Shown here piece after piece: positions 34,142-45,173 of a stretch of DNA of 64,000 nt (position 1 is the first letter of the stretch; each line of letters begins with the position of its first letter). The stretch covers positions 44,178 through 108,177 of the forward strand of contig JAQGDQ010000621.1 of the NCBI GenBank assembly GCA_030141605.1. Reading direction: 5' to 3'. Position numbers and translations under genes: made by a program. The notes beneath the pieces were generated by a model that was given only the letters and a program-made list of their open reading frames with translations, did no database searches and had not been told where the DNA came from. The DNA comes from Tubiluchus corallicola (Eukaryota > Priapulida > Priapulimorpha > Priapulimorphida > Tubiluchidae).

Positions 34142-35789
34142 GTAAGATTTTATTATTCCTTTTTTCTTTCAATTTTCTTTTTTTGTAAACCTGCTGGTCA
34201 ATTCAATTATAATTTTGCTGCAACATTTATCTTAGTTTTGAAATCCCAGTTGTTTTTTCCTTCGTGTATACTTTGACCATTGTTGTTAAGCTACCAGAAT
34301 CCTCATCTTTTTTTACACTACTTATTTTAGCAACTGTTATGCTTTTAGCTATTTCTGTTTACTTTTTCATTTTTTTCATCATTTTGGCTGCAGCTTAAGG
34401 ATGGAAATCTCCTAATGTTACTGACGGTCATAATTTTGCTCCATTGTAAAGGCGATAATTTTTATTATAATTACCAAAGACATAAAGAACAAAATTTCTC
34501 TATGTATTACATTTTTGAGCATTTTAACTGGTGCTTTGGCATGTGCTATGATATAATAGTTATAACTTGCACACTATTATTTAACTGAGAGTTTTCTTTG
34601 TACAGGGATGTCTTTAATTTTAATGCTTTATTTAACATACTTTTAACCCTTCATTAGCTTTATTGAATATCAAGATAAACTTACATAATTTTCCTAATTA
34701 TATGATTTATGCATAACATCAGCTTGTTACAATGATAATAATATAACGTTTACATTTTAACCAAATTTAACATTGCTGTTCTGATATGGCCAACGTAACA
34801 GTATCATCTCATTGTTACTATAGTGCAATAATGTTGCCATTTTAGGTTCTAAAGTTAGGTTCTAATCACATGGACAGTACAATTATGTGGTGGATGTTTT
34901 TTACAGAATTCATACACAATGGACACTTTTTGTGTGTGTTTCTTACTGTTTTTAGTTCCACTTTCAAACATTTATCAAAGCCTTACAAACTGTAGGAAGT
35001 GCAATGCTTTTATGTATTTTTAGTATTAATTCAAAAGTAGTCAATTAGTGATGGAGTGAACACATAATTCTTTTTAAATTCTTGTAACAAGATTTGATAG
35101 AAAAAAATTAAATGTTCAAAAGTCGGGCCTTAATTTAGATTTGAACCAGAGGCTTTTATAGGTCGTAGTCATGATAAATACAGGTCATATTCAGTCCTCA
35201 AAGCTCCAACATTGCAATGTTTTAAAGTGTTGGTTTACTCGCTTTAGAGTAACTATTAACCAGATAAATGGTTTTTTAAAATCACTTAAAGCTTAAAATT
35301 TGTCTGAATAATTAATATTATAAGGTACTAAATAATAATTATCACAAGACTATAACTTAATAATGGAGTCAACCAACAATTCAATTACCAATTTTTTATC
35401 TGAAGAGGGAAATGTGGAAAAGAAAGGTATAGAATATAGAACAGCTTGAAATTAATGAAGGGAGTCTTTAACTAATAAAACATACACTTACTTCAGATCA
35501 AGACTGCTCTTAATTCAAACCCTATTGGCTCATCAACTACTTCAACATATCTAAGTGTTTGTTTGCTCATTTTAATGGCTAGTTTTGCTTTTATTCTCTC
35601 TTTATGAACAGTTAAAATTTATTTTTGGTGTTAATATAAAAAACAATGTGGAATGCGAGATCTATAGCACGTTAATTTTAATAAATTATTACACATTTAT
35701 AAAAAATAAGCACAATAAATTATTCATTATATACAAACATTACAGCACACTTCAGGTAGCTACATGTGTTGTCAGTTCTTAGCATTGAC
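34142..35789 (+). other. Intron, nothing recognised
   Basis: First 1.6 kb of a 2.4-kb intron. AT-rich; no further long exon and no element with clear ends. Confidence 0.5.
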
Positions 35790-36005
35790 CACATTGATAT
35801 CATGCAGGAATCATGTTTCATTTTGCTTAAGCATAATGTTAAACAACTATTATGTTCATACTTTAATCACTTTGATATCATGCAAGCATCACGTTTTATT
35901 TTGCTTAAGCATAACGCTAAACAACTATTATGTTCATACGTTAATCACATTGATTTTATGCAAGCATCATGTTTTATTTTGCTTAAGCATAATGCTAAAC
36001 TTTAA
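35790..36005. repeat. Three tandem copies of a 78-bp unit
   Basis: ttgatatcatgca...ttgcttaagcataat...aactattatgttcatac recurs with starts near 35794, 35872 and 35950, exactly 78 bases apart. Copies differ at a few positions. Confidence 0.85.
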
Positions 36006-36564
36006 GCTACTATTAACATAAAAATATTTTTGCAAGACATGATTCAGTAACAAATAAGTACAGTATGTTATGCTGAAGGCATCTTTAAAACAGATACGCT
36101 TGAATTCTAACATGGTAAGTAATACTTAATAATCTTAGCTCGTAGTGACTGAACTAATACGGCAATGTGTAACCATAACCACTTTCACTCGTACAGTGCT
36201 TAACAGCTTGTGACATTGACATTTGACTGCTGTACTTCTGAAAGAAACGCTAGATTGCTTCATTGCTGCTGCCGTAGAAAGTTTCGTTGCCAGCGCAGGT
36301 GCTTTTCTGGGTATGCAAAACTGCAGATTTCGTGGAGCCATAAAAGTGATTTCTGTAAAAATACTACAGGTGCCTGTTGAATTGTTAAATATGCCTTGCT
36401 TAAAGCTAACCAATAAGAATTTCATTGGAAAACTTTCGTTGGTGGCGAATAACTAATGCTGTGCATTGGTCTGATGTTTATAATCAGCATTGCATTGCCA
36501 TTTCTCACTGCTGTGTATCATGACTTTGTTGTAACTAAGTCAATAATAAAAAAGCTTACCAAAG

Positions 36565-39500
36565 TAGCTGAACATTTGGATTATGACTTGGTACCTGTAT
36601 ATGTTCCAGTTGAAACTGAGACAGACATATTAACTGAAGAAAAGAAAGAAGCTGCATTTGAGGTTCCCACAGTTGCCCCAAAAGAAAGATCTATCGAAAT
36701 TTCTACAGAAGTAACAAAAATGGTCGACTTCGAAGTACCTCTTGTAACTGTTGATGAAACAGAAGTTGTAGTTCCAACTGAAATAATTGCGCAAACTGAA
36801 TATGAATTGCCAGCAGTGGCACCAGACAGAATTACCGCTGAACTTGGTACTGAAGAATGGAAAGAAACTGGCTTTGAAGTTTCTGTTGTCACTCCGGATA
36901 AAGTGGCTGCTGATATTTCAACTGAGACAACAAGAGAAATAGAGTTTGAAATTCCTCTTCTTACAGCAAAAGAAGCAGGAATGGAAATTTCAACAGAAGC
37001 AGTTACAGAAACTGAATATGAAATACCTTTAGCTGTACCTAGTGAAGTTGTTGCAGAAATTCCTACTGAAGACTTAAAGGAAACTGAATTTGAACTACCC
37101 AGCATTACTCCAAGTGAAGCAGCTGCAGATATTGTAACTGAAGTGATAAAGGAGACAGAATATGAAGTACCTCTTGTTACAGCAAAAGAAACAGGAATGG
37201 AAATTTCAACAGAAGCAGTTACAGAAACTGAATATGAAATACCTTTAGCTGTACCTAGTGAAGTTGTTGCAGAAATTCCTACTGAAGACTTAAAGGAAAC
37301 TGAATTTGAACTACCCAGCATTACTCCAAGTGAAGCAGCTGCAGATATTGTAACTGAAGTGATAAAGGAGACAGAATATGAAGTACCTCTTGTTACAGCA
37401 AAAGAAACAGGAATGGAAATTTCAACAGAAGCAGTTACAGAGACTGAATATGAAATACCTTTAGCTGTACCTAGTGAAGTTGTTGCAGAAATTCCTACTG
37501 AAGACTTAAAGGAAACTGAATTTGAACTACCCAGCATTACTCCAAGTGAAGCAGCTGCAGATATTGTAACTGAAGTGATAAAGGAGACAGAATATGAAGT
37601 ACCTCTTGTTACAGCAAAAGAAACAGGAATGGAAATTTCAACAGAAGCAGTTACAGAGACTGAATATGAAATACCTTTAGCTGTACCTAGTGAAGTTGTT
37701 GCAGAAATTCCTACTGAAGACTTAAAGGAAACTGAATTTGAACTACCCAGCATTACTCCAAGTGAAGCAGCTGCAGATATTGTAACTGAAGTGATAAAGG
37801 AGACAGAATATGAAGTACCTCTTGTTACAGCAAAAGAAACAGGAATGGAAATTTCAACAGAAGCAGTTACAGAGACTGAATATGAAATACCTTTAGCTGT
37901 ACCTAGTGAAGTTGTTGCAGAAATTCCTACTGAAGACTTAAAGGAAACTGAATTTGAACTACCCAGCATTACTCCAAGTGAAGCAGCTGCAGATATTGTA
38001 ACTGAAGTGATAAAGGAGACAGAATATGAAGTACCTCTTGTTACAGCAAAAGAAACAGGAATGGAAATTTCAACAGAAGCAGTTACAGAGACTGAATATG
38101 AAATACCTTTAGCTGTACCTAGTGAAGTTGTTGCAGAAATTCCTACTGAAGACTTAAAGGAAACTGAATTTGAACTACCCAGCATTACTCCAAGTGAAGC
38201 AGCTGCAGATATTGCAACTGAAGTGATAAAGGAGGCAGAATATGAAGTGCCTCTTGTTACAGTAAAAGAAGCAGGAGTGGAAATTCCAACAGAAGCAGTT
38301 ACAGAAACTGAATATGAAATACCTTTAGCTGTACCTACTGAAGCTTTTATAGAAATTCCTACTGAAGATCTAAAGGAAACTGGATTTGAAGTACCTAGCA
38401 TTACTCCAAGTGAAGCAGCTGTTGATATTGGATTTGAAGATATGAAAGAAGCAGAATATGAAGTACCACTTGTTACTGTAAAAGAAGCTGGATTGGAAAT
38501 TCCTACAGAAGCAGTTGCAGAAACTGAATTTGAAATACCTGTAGCTGTACCTACTGAAGCCGTTATAGAAATTGTTACAGAAGACTTGAAGGAAACTGGA
38601 TTTGAAGTACCCAGCATTACTCCAAGTGAAGCAGCTGCTGATATTGGACTTGAAGATATGAAAGAAACAGAATATGAAGTACCACTTGTTACTGTAAAAG
38701 AAGCTGGATTGGAAATTCCAACAGAAGCAGTTATAGAAACTGAATTTGAAATACCTGTAGCTGTACCTACTGAAGCCGTTATAGAAATTGTTACTGAAGA
38801 CTTGAAGGAAACTGGATTTGAAGTACCCAGCATTACTCCAAGTGAAGCAGCTGCTGATATTGGACTTGAAGATATGAAAGAAACAGAATATGAAGTACCA
38901 CTTGTTACTGTAAAAGAAGCTGGATTGGAAATTCCAACAGAAGCAGTTACAGAAACTGAATTTGAAATACCTGTAGCTGTACCTACTGAAGCCGTTATAG
39001 AAGTTCTTACTGAAGACCTGAAGGAAACTGGATTTGAAGTACCCAGCATTATTCCAAGTGAAGCAGCTGCTGATATTGAAATTGAAGAAATAAAGGAAAC
39101 AGAATATGAAGTACCACTTGTTACTGCAAAAGAAGCAGGAGTGGAAATTCCAACAGAAGCAGTTACAGAAACTGAATTTGAAATACCTGTAGCTGTACCT
39201 ACTGAAGCTGTTATAGAAATTGTTACTGAAGACCTGAAGGAAACTGAATTTGAAATACCTGTAGCTGTACCTACTGAAGCCGTTATAGAAATTGTTACTG
39301 AAGACTTGAAGGAAACTGGATTTGAAGTACCCAGCATTACTCCAAGTGAAGCAGCTGCTGATATTTCAACTGAAATCACGAAAGAAGCCGATTTCGAAGT
39401 ACCTGCTGTAGCTGCAAGAGAAGCAGGAACTGAAGTACCATTAGAAGTGGTTACTGAAACTGAATATGAAGTACCAGTTGTCATTCCTAGTGAGGCTACT

Positions 39501-39684
39501 GTGAGTCTTCCATCTGATACATTAAAGGAAGTAGAATATGAAGTGCCTACAGCTACTGTTAAAGAAGCTAAACTTGACATCACAACAGAGCAACTAGTTG
39601 AAGAAGCTGAATTAGTAGTTGCTAAGCCAAAAAAGAAAAAGAAAAAACCAAAGCCCAAAGAAACTAAAGTTAATGAGAAACTCG
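36565..39684 (+). CDS. Exon E42, giant PEVK exon with 41 modules of 24 residues
   Basis: 3,120 bases, phase 1-1, donor gtgagt. The start is chosen at cttaccaaag/tagctgaa, giving V-AEHLDYDL as in E38 (V-AEDVVIV); an alternative three bases on (after tag) keeps the frame. The pyrimidine tract is poor, so the start is the least sure part. After a 30-residue head come 41 tandem 24-residue modules of the form TEYEIPLAVPSEVVAEIPTE-DLKE, then a tail with PKKKKKKPKPKE. Every three modules form a 72-residue (216-bp) super-repeat; the marker ttacagcaaaag or its variant recurs every 216 bases from 36961 to 39121. It is acidic, Val/Ile/Pro-rich and Lys-poor until the tail. No known fold is recognised. 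Confidence 0.93.
36961..38256 (+). repeat. Six near-identical 216-bp tandem repeats inside E42
   Basis: Units begin at 36961, 37177, 37393, 37609, 37825 and 38041. They differ almost only by aaa/aac-type silent changes such as cagaaact versus cagagact. Five diverged units follow to about 39336. This block is liable to unequal crossover and to assembly collapse. Confidence 0.95.
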
Positions 39685-40451
39685 GTGAGTATGTCTAGAT
39701 TTTCTGATGTGACAATGTGACATGTTATTGCCGTTGACAATGCTATCAATTTTTAATATACAGAATTCTCCTACAAAGCTTTTTATTTTGCTTTGGTATT
39801 TATTATATTTTTACCACTTCACCCTGAAATATTTTTAATACCCTTCCCCGCTCTTTAATTTTATCATGTAGAGCAGTTTTTCCATATGTAGTCAGTTTCA
39901 GTAGAAATTTGAAATATCAAATAATGCATTACATAGCAGGACATCATACGTCATTCAACACATTTGACAACATTTACCAGAGCTGTGACATTTCATTAAG
40001 TTACACTTAAAAGCCTGAAACTTGAAGTTGTTTTATTTACCAATTGTTTGAAAGGCAAGCGCTACATTTGCATATATAAGTAATTTTAACAAAAGATTTA
40101 AAACATATAGTATATTATGCAAAATCGTGAAAGCAATTAAAATGATTTATCATTTTACGAATAGTCAAACAACCAATGCCATCAGAGTAGTGTGCATTAA
40201 CTCCACTAGACCTTTCCTCTGTAATTCAAGTCTTATTCAACTCATAAGGTCCTTAATAGGACCTTATTGCATAAACTGTCAAGGTCTTTGACTGGCTTTA
40301 TTCTAAAAGGTAACGATTGTTTAGAAAATTAAATAATTTAAGGCAATATTATTCAACCAAGAAGTTTGATTAGGATTTGAAAAAGAGTTAATAATTTGCC
40401 GTCTGTTTCTCTTAATTTGAACGTTTCCTAAAAAGGTAAATATATGTTTAG
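39685..40451 (+). other. Intron, nothing recognised
   Basis: AT-rich; no repeats or hidden exon seen. Confidence 0.5.
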
Positions 40452-40526
40452 AAAAAGAGGTACCTGTGGAAGTTCCAGAAGATGTCACCCTTGCTGTACC
40501 TCGCAAAATTGAAGAGGATGTTGAAG
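40452..40526 (+). CDS. Exon E43, short PEVK (pair D1, first)
   Basis: Acceptor atatgtttag, donor gtatgc; 25 codons, phase 1-1: E-KEVPVEVPEDVTLAVPRKIE. Homologous to E45 (EVPEEVAEDVMLAAPR). Confidence 0.87.
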
Positions 40527-40686
40527 GTATGCTTACGTTGCCCAGCTTCCAATTTCTACTCATTGGTTTCATGAAGTCTATTAAATAGCAATTTGTTAGT
40601 TTAGAATTCAATATTACTCTCATTCGTTTTATGTTTATTGTGTTTGTCTACACTTTGCTTATTGGTTTTACCATTCCTGTGTACAG

Positions 40687-40944
40687 TATCTACGGAACTC
40701 GTCCAAAAGGTCCAACCAGAAGTTGCCGAAACATTAGAAGAAGAAGTCACTTTGGGCTTGAAAGTAGTAAAGGAAGGTGTTCTTATTGAGGAAGTTGAGC
40801 AGGAAGTTGCCTTGGCACCTAAGTTACCAGAAGAAGTGATGGCCGAAGATGTTGTAGTGGTGAAAAAGGAAGAAGCACCCGAAGAGATTTCCGAGGAAGC
40901 GGTGATAACAACCAAGCCCAAAGTGATTGAGGCGATCCCTGCAG
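40687..40944 (+). CDS. Exon E44, PEVK (pair D1, second)
   Basis: Acceptor ctgtgtacag, donor gtttgt; 86 codons, phase 1-1: V-STELVQKVQPEVAETLEEEV, later EEAPEEISEEAVITTKPKVI. Homologous throughout to E46, so E43+E44 and E45+E46 are a duplicated exon pair. Confidence 0.9.
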
Positions 40945-41312
40945 GTTTGTTAACAAACTGGTATTGTTAGGTTCTAAGCGTCTGTTTTATCAAGTATCTT
41001 CATTGATAATATCGCCTAATTTAAGGAAAACAAACCTAAGAATCACTCGTTTTATGCTTTTGCATCTTTTGCAAAACGAAGTTTCTTGCTTTTTTGCATC
41101 TGTGTGCCTTGTAAACGTTAGTTCTTATAAAATTCAGTGATTTTGCAACCAAATACAGTTTTTGTTTGGGATAAATTGCGATTATTGTGACTGTTTTTGT
41201 GTTTCATATTTTGCTGCAGCATTTTGTTTGAACTGTAAAACAAACAAGTTGTCCCTTGATTGTGGCTGCTTGTTTCGTTTTAAAGAAATTCTGTGTGTTT
41301 GCTGTTTCACAG

Positions 41313-41396
41313 AAGTCGAGAAGGAAGAGGTTCCTGAAGAAGTTGCAGAAGACGTGATGCTCGCGGCACCTCGATTAAAAACTGAAGATGTAGAAG
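41313..41396 (+). CDS. Exon E45, short PEVK (pair D2, first)
   Basis: Acceptor gtttcacag, donor gtacac; 28 codons, phase 1-1: E-VEKEEVPEEVAEDVMLAAPR, then LKTEDVE. Confidence 0.88.
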
Positions 41397-41891
41397 GTAC
41401 ACTTACCATTTTCTTCAGAAAGAACGTGACTTTTTATGTTGTTGTTATATCCATTTTTAAACTGGCTGGCATCACTGACCTTATTTACTTGATTTCCTTT
41501 CCTCCAATTGCTTTTACTGGAGTTGAGAAATCAGTTAGTATTTATTAGGCAGGAAGTTAAGCAATTGTATGCCGAGCTTGAATGAATAGGTGACTCATCA
41601 GAAAACTGTTTCTAGAGTGCTTTGTTTGTCCCAGAACCCAGGCTGTTATTTCTCACTGAGGAAAGAGCTCATACAACCGAATGTGGTTAGCACACCTCTG
41701 CCAGTTCAGTGACTCATCTTATAATATCAGGGAATTATCCTGAATAAAGAGCTAAGTTTCAGCTATCACAAGCGTAAGTGTGAGTTAAGTTAAGCACATG
41801 TCAAGTGCTAGGTACCAGCACTTGCCAGTTCTGCCAGGTATCCTGCACTTTAACGGGGTGTGCTTCTACTTTTCTTTTTCTTCTGCTGCAG
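41397..41891 (+). other. Intron, nothing recognised
   Basis: No repeat or exon recognised; the last 25 bases form a good pyrimidine tract for E46. Confidence 0.5.
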
Positions 41892-42152
41892 TTTCAACTG
41901 AACTTGTGCAGAAAGTGAAACCAGAAGTTCAAGAGATATTTGAAGAAGAGGTTGTTCTTGCAAAGAAAGTCGTTAAGGAAGAAATTTTGGTAGAAGACGT
42001 CCAACAGGAGGTTAAACTAGCAGAGAAACTTCCCGAGGAGGTGATAACCGAAGGCGTGGTGCTTGTACCAAAAGAGGAAGCACCGGAAGAAATTAGTGAA
42101 GAAGCAGTGATAACTACTAAACCTAAAGTTGTTGAAGAAATTCCGATAGAAG
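41892..42152 (+). CDS. Exon E46, PEVK (pair D2, second)
   Basis: Acceptor ctgctgcag, donor gtacat; 87 codons, phase 1-1: V-STELVQKVKPEVQEIFEEEV, ending EEISEEAVITTKPKVVEEIP. Confidence 0.9.
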
Positions 42153-42294
42153 GTACATTCAAAATTCATCATGCATTGTGTATTTTTGGCTTTCACACTG
42201 CGAATGTTGTTCTCTTCTGGTCTTTATTTTGTTCTATACTTTTGAAGTGAGGTGCAAATTACTGTTTTTATGGAAATTTTATGTTCTTTAATAG

Positions 42295-42465
42295 TGTTAG
42301 ACATGAAAGAAGCCCCAATTGTAGAACAACCACCTGAAGAAGCCGAAGAAACCACTGTCATACCTACAAAACCTGAGGCTCCCACAGAAGAAGTTGCAGA
42401 AGCTGTCACTGTCATTAAACCAGTGGAGGAGGCTCCAAAGGTGGAAGCCGCGCCCATGGAAGATG
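42295..42465 (+). CDS. Exon E47, PEVK, diverged head of the 58-codon array
   Basis: Acceptor ttctttaatag, donor gtatgt; 57 codons, phase 1-1: V-LDMKEAPIVEQPPEEAEETT, then PTKPEAPTEEVAEAVTVIKP. It aligns with the V-SIDVKQVPVTEEAP exons that follow; the acceptor was chosen for that alignment. Confidence 0.87.
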
Positions 42466-42599
42466 GTATGTATTTCTGCATCTGCATAATTCTCCTTTAC
42501 CGTAAGTAGTATGATAATATCATTGTTCATTTTTTACTCTTAATTTGGCTTATAAACTTGTGATTTAGAATTTTTTAACTTGTTAAACTTTCTGTTTAG

Positions 42600-42649
42600 T
42601 AAACATTAATGTTAAAAAGTTCCAGTCACAGAAGTAGCACTGGCAGGTA
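42600..42649 (+). pseudogene. Decayed exon fragment of the 58-codon family
   Basis: After ttctgtttag comes taaacattaatgttaaaaag, then ttccagtcacagaagtagca, which matches the start of the SIDVKQVPVTEEA exon. One base is missing after the gtt-aaa position, so the frame runs into tag. A gtattt string ends it after about 50 bases. It is a dead or heavily truncated copy. Confidence 0.6.
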
Positions 42650-42730
42650 TTTTTATTTTCTACAAATTTCTGCTTTGTTCTCATATTTTTTTACCTGCAA
42701 TTTTCCTGTTTACATTAATTTGCTGTTCAG

Positions 42731-42831
42731 TGAGCATAGATGTAAAGCAAGCATCACTTGTTGAAGAAACACCCAAAAAGCTTGAGGAAGCTCCTGCAAT
42801 TCTCAAGAAACCAAAAACTCCAAAATTCTAG
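42731..42831 (+). pseudogene. Decayed exon copy with in-frame stop
   Basis: The acceptor tgctgttcag is intact and the reading starts V-SIDVKQASLVEETPKKLEE, then APAILKKPKTPKF followed by TAG at 42829. No donor precedes the stop. The second half of the family exon is missing. If it were included, translation would end, so it must be skipped or lost. Confidence 0.65.
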
Positions 42832-42872
42832 TTTTCTCACTTTTTTCAGAGACAAATGTTTTCTTGTTGCAG

Positions 42873-43046
42873 TGAGTATTGATGTCAAACAAGTTCCGGT
42901 TACTGAAGAAGCACCTCAAGAAATTGAGGAAGCTCTTGTGCTTCCAAAGAAGCCTGAAGCTCCAACAGAAGAAGTGGCAGAGGCTGTTACTGTTAGTAAA
43001 CCAGTTGAGGAGGCTCCTAAAGTTGAAGAGAAGCCGGAAGAAGATG
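42873..43046 (+). CDS. Exon E48, 58-codon PEVK array
   Basis: Acceptor tcttgttgcag, donor gttagt; 58 codons, phase 1-1: V-SIDVKQVPVTEEAPQEIEEA, LVLPKKPEAPTEEVAEAVTV, SKPVEEAPKVEEKPEED. First intact consensus member. Its exon plus flanking intron resembles E49 closely. Confidence 0.9.
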
Positions 43047-43177
43047 GTTAGTAAATTGATTCAAAATGTTATTTATTCTGTTTTGATTTTCACTTTATTA
43101 AAATAATATTGGAAGAATCTAGTCAGCATTAAATTAGATTTCCAAGTTCTTATGTAAAAATTATTTTCTTGTTACAG

Positions 43178-43351
43178 TGAGTATAGATGTCAAACAAGTT
43201 CCGGTTACTGAAGAAGCACCTCAAGAAATTGAGGAAGCTCTTGTGCTTCCAAAGAAGCCTGAAGCTCCAACAGAAGAAGTGGCAGAGGCCGTTACCATCA
43301 GTAAACCGGTTGAGGAAGCTCCCAAAGTTGAAGAGAAGCCAGAAGAAGATG
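43178..43351 (+). CDS. Exon E49, 58-codon PEVK array
   Basis: Acceptor tcttgttacag, donor gttagt. It differs from E48 at few places (AVTISKPVEE). The intron before it is 131 bases and itself repeated in the array. Confidence 0.9.
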
Positions 43352-43487
43352 GTTAGTAAATTGATTCAAAAGATGATGTTATTTATTCTATTTTGATTTT
43401 CTTTTTATATTAACATGGTATAAGAAAATCTTGATCATCATTAAATTAGATTTCCGGTTTTTTGAGGAAAACGTTTTCTTGTTACAG

Positions 43488-43661
43488 TGAGTATTGATGT
43501 CAAACAAGTTCCTGTTACTGAAGAAGCACCTCTAGAAGTTGAGGAAGCTCTTGTGCTTCAAAAGAAACCAGAAGCTCCAACAGAAGAAGTAGCAGAGGCA
43601 GTTACCATTACCAAACCTGTCGAAGAAGCTCCAAAAACTGAGGAGGCGCCTATTGAAGATG
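43488..43661 (+). CDS. Exon E50, 58-codon PEVK array
   Basis: Acceptor tcttgttacag, donor gtaaat. It has QKKPEAPTEEV and ends TEEAPIED, like E53, so E50 and E53 are probably closer sisters than their order suggests. Confidence 0.9.
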
Positions 43662-43836
43662 GTAAATGACCTGATTTTGAGCATCAATTTCTTAGCATTT
43701 TGTATTCTTGTGATACAAAGGAAGACGTTACTTATTTTATTTTGATTTTATTTTTATTAACATGACAGCAAAAGAATCTAGTCAAAATTAAATTAAGTTT
43801 CAAAGTTTTTATGTGAAAATCATTTTCCCGTGACAG

Positions 43837-43952
43837 TGAGTATTGATGTCAAACAAGTTCCTGTTACTGAAGAAGCACCTCAAGAAGTTGAAGAACTCTT
43901 GTACTCCAAAGAACCAAACTCCAACAAAAACAAATGCAAAGTTGAAAAGATG
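43837..43952 (+). pseudogene. Decayed 58-codon exon with many small deletions
   Basis: The acceptor ccgtgacag and the first 20 codons (V-SIDVKQVPVTEEAPQEVEE) are intact. Then single-base losses accumulate (tactccaaagaaccaaactcc versus tacttccaaagaagccagaagctcc) and most of the second half is gone. The end aaaagatg/gttgta gives 116 bases, not a multiple of three. It is a dead copy between live ones. Confidence 0.75.
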
Positions 43953-44079
43953 GTTGTAAAGATTCATGATGATATTTATGCCGTTTTGATTTTCACTTTA
44001 GAAGAATGATATCAGAAGAGTTTAGACAACAGTAAATTGGGTATCCAAATTTTTATGAAGAAAACATTTTTTGTTGCAG

Positions 44080-44253
44080 TGAGTATTGATGTCAGACAAG
44101 TTCCTGTTACTGAAGAAGCACCTCAAGAAGTTGAGGAAGCTCTTGTACTGCCAAAGAAGCCAGAAGCTCCAACAGAAGAAGTAGCAGAGGCTGTTACCAT
44201 TAGTAAACCAGTTGAGGAAGCTCCTAAAGTTGAAGAGAAGCCAGAAGAAGATG
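44080..44253 (+). CDS. Exon E51, 58-codon PEVK array
   Basis: Acceptor ttttgttgcag, donor gttagt; V-SIDVRQVPVTEEAPQEVEE. Arg in place of Lys at the sixth residue is private to this copy. Confidence 0.9.
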
Positions 44254-44386
44254 GTTAGTAAATTGATTCAAAAGATGTTGTTTATTCTATTTTGATTTTT
44301 GCTTTATTAACAAGATGTTGGAAGAGTTTAGTCAACATTAAATTAGTTTTCCAAGTTTTTATGTGAAAATTATTTTCTTGTTACAG

Positions 44387-44560
44387 TGAGTATTGATGTC
44401 AAACAAGTTCCAGTTACTGAAGAAGCACCTCAAGAAGTTGAGGAAGCTCTTGTGCTTCAAAAGAAGCCAGAAGCTCCAACAGAAGAAGTCGCAGAGGCTG
44501 TTACTGTCAGTAAACCAGTTGAAGAAGCTCCCAAAGTTGAAGAGAAGCCAGAAGAAGATG
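44387..44560 (+). CDS. Exon E52, 58-codon PEVK array
   Basis: Acceptor tcttgttacag, donor gttagt; EALVLQKKPEAPTEEVAEAV, ending PKVEEKPEED. Close to E48. Confidence 0.9.
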
Positions 44561-44697
44561 GTTAGTAAATTGATCTGAAATTAGATGATATTTATGCTGT
44601 TTTGATTTTTTGCTTTATTAAAACGATATCGGAAGGATTTTTTCTGCATTAAATTAGGTTTCCAAGTTTTTAGGAGAAAAACATTTTCTTGTTGCAG

Positions 44698-44871
44698 TGA
44701 GTATTGATGTCAAACAAGTTCTGGTTACTGAAGAAGCACCTCAAGAAGTTGAGGAAGCTCTTGTGCTTCCAAAGAAGCCAGAAGCTCCAACAGAAGAAGT
44801 AGCAGAGGCCGTTACCATTACCAAGCCTGTTGAAGAAGCTCCAAAAACTGAAGAGGCACCTATTGAGGATG
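44698..44871 (+). CDS. Exon E53, 58-codon PEVK array
   Basis: Acceptor tcttgttgcag, donor gtaaat; V-SIDVKQVLVTEEAPQEVEE, ending PKTEEAPIED. Exon end and the following intron start (gtaaatgacctgattttgag) are shared with E50. Confidence 0.9.
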
Positions 44872-44999
44872 GTAAATGACCTGATTTTGAGCATCAATTT
44901 CTTATATATATATTTATATTCGTTGAGGTATTTACTTTACTTTTACTTCACCTTAGAGGTATTTTTTGTTTTGCAACTAAGGCACTTGTTGTTTTGTAG

Positions 45000-45173
45000 T
45001 GAGTATTGATGTGAAACAAGTTCCCGTCATTGAGGAGGCACCTGAGGAGGTTGAGGAAGTTCTTGCTATTCCAAAGAAGCCGGGAGTTCCAACTGAAGAA
45101 GTGGCTGAAGCTGTAACTGTGACCAGACCTGTTGAGGAGGCTCCGAAAGCTGAAGAGATCTTGGCAGAAGATG
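45000..45173 (+). CDS. Exon E54, 58-codon PEVK array
   Basis: Acceptor gttttgtag, donor gtaatt; V-SIDVKQVPVIEEAPEEVEE, VLAIPKKPGVPTEEVAEAVT. A more diverged, probably older member of the same length. Confidence 0.9.

Noticed and set aside
36223-36456. Open frame upstream of the giant exon as an extra exon
   Set aside because: Its composition is unlike the gene and no donor/acceptor pair keeps phase 1.
36581-39658. 1,025-codon open frame on the minus strand opposite the giant exon
   Set aside because: It is the shadow of the GAA/GTT/CCT-rich repeat (Ser/Thr/Val-rich translation) and has no protein-like logic; similar shadows lie opposite every long PEVK exon.
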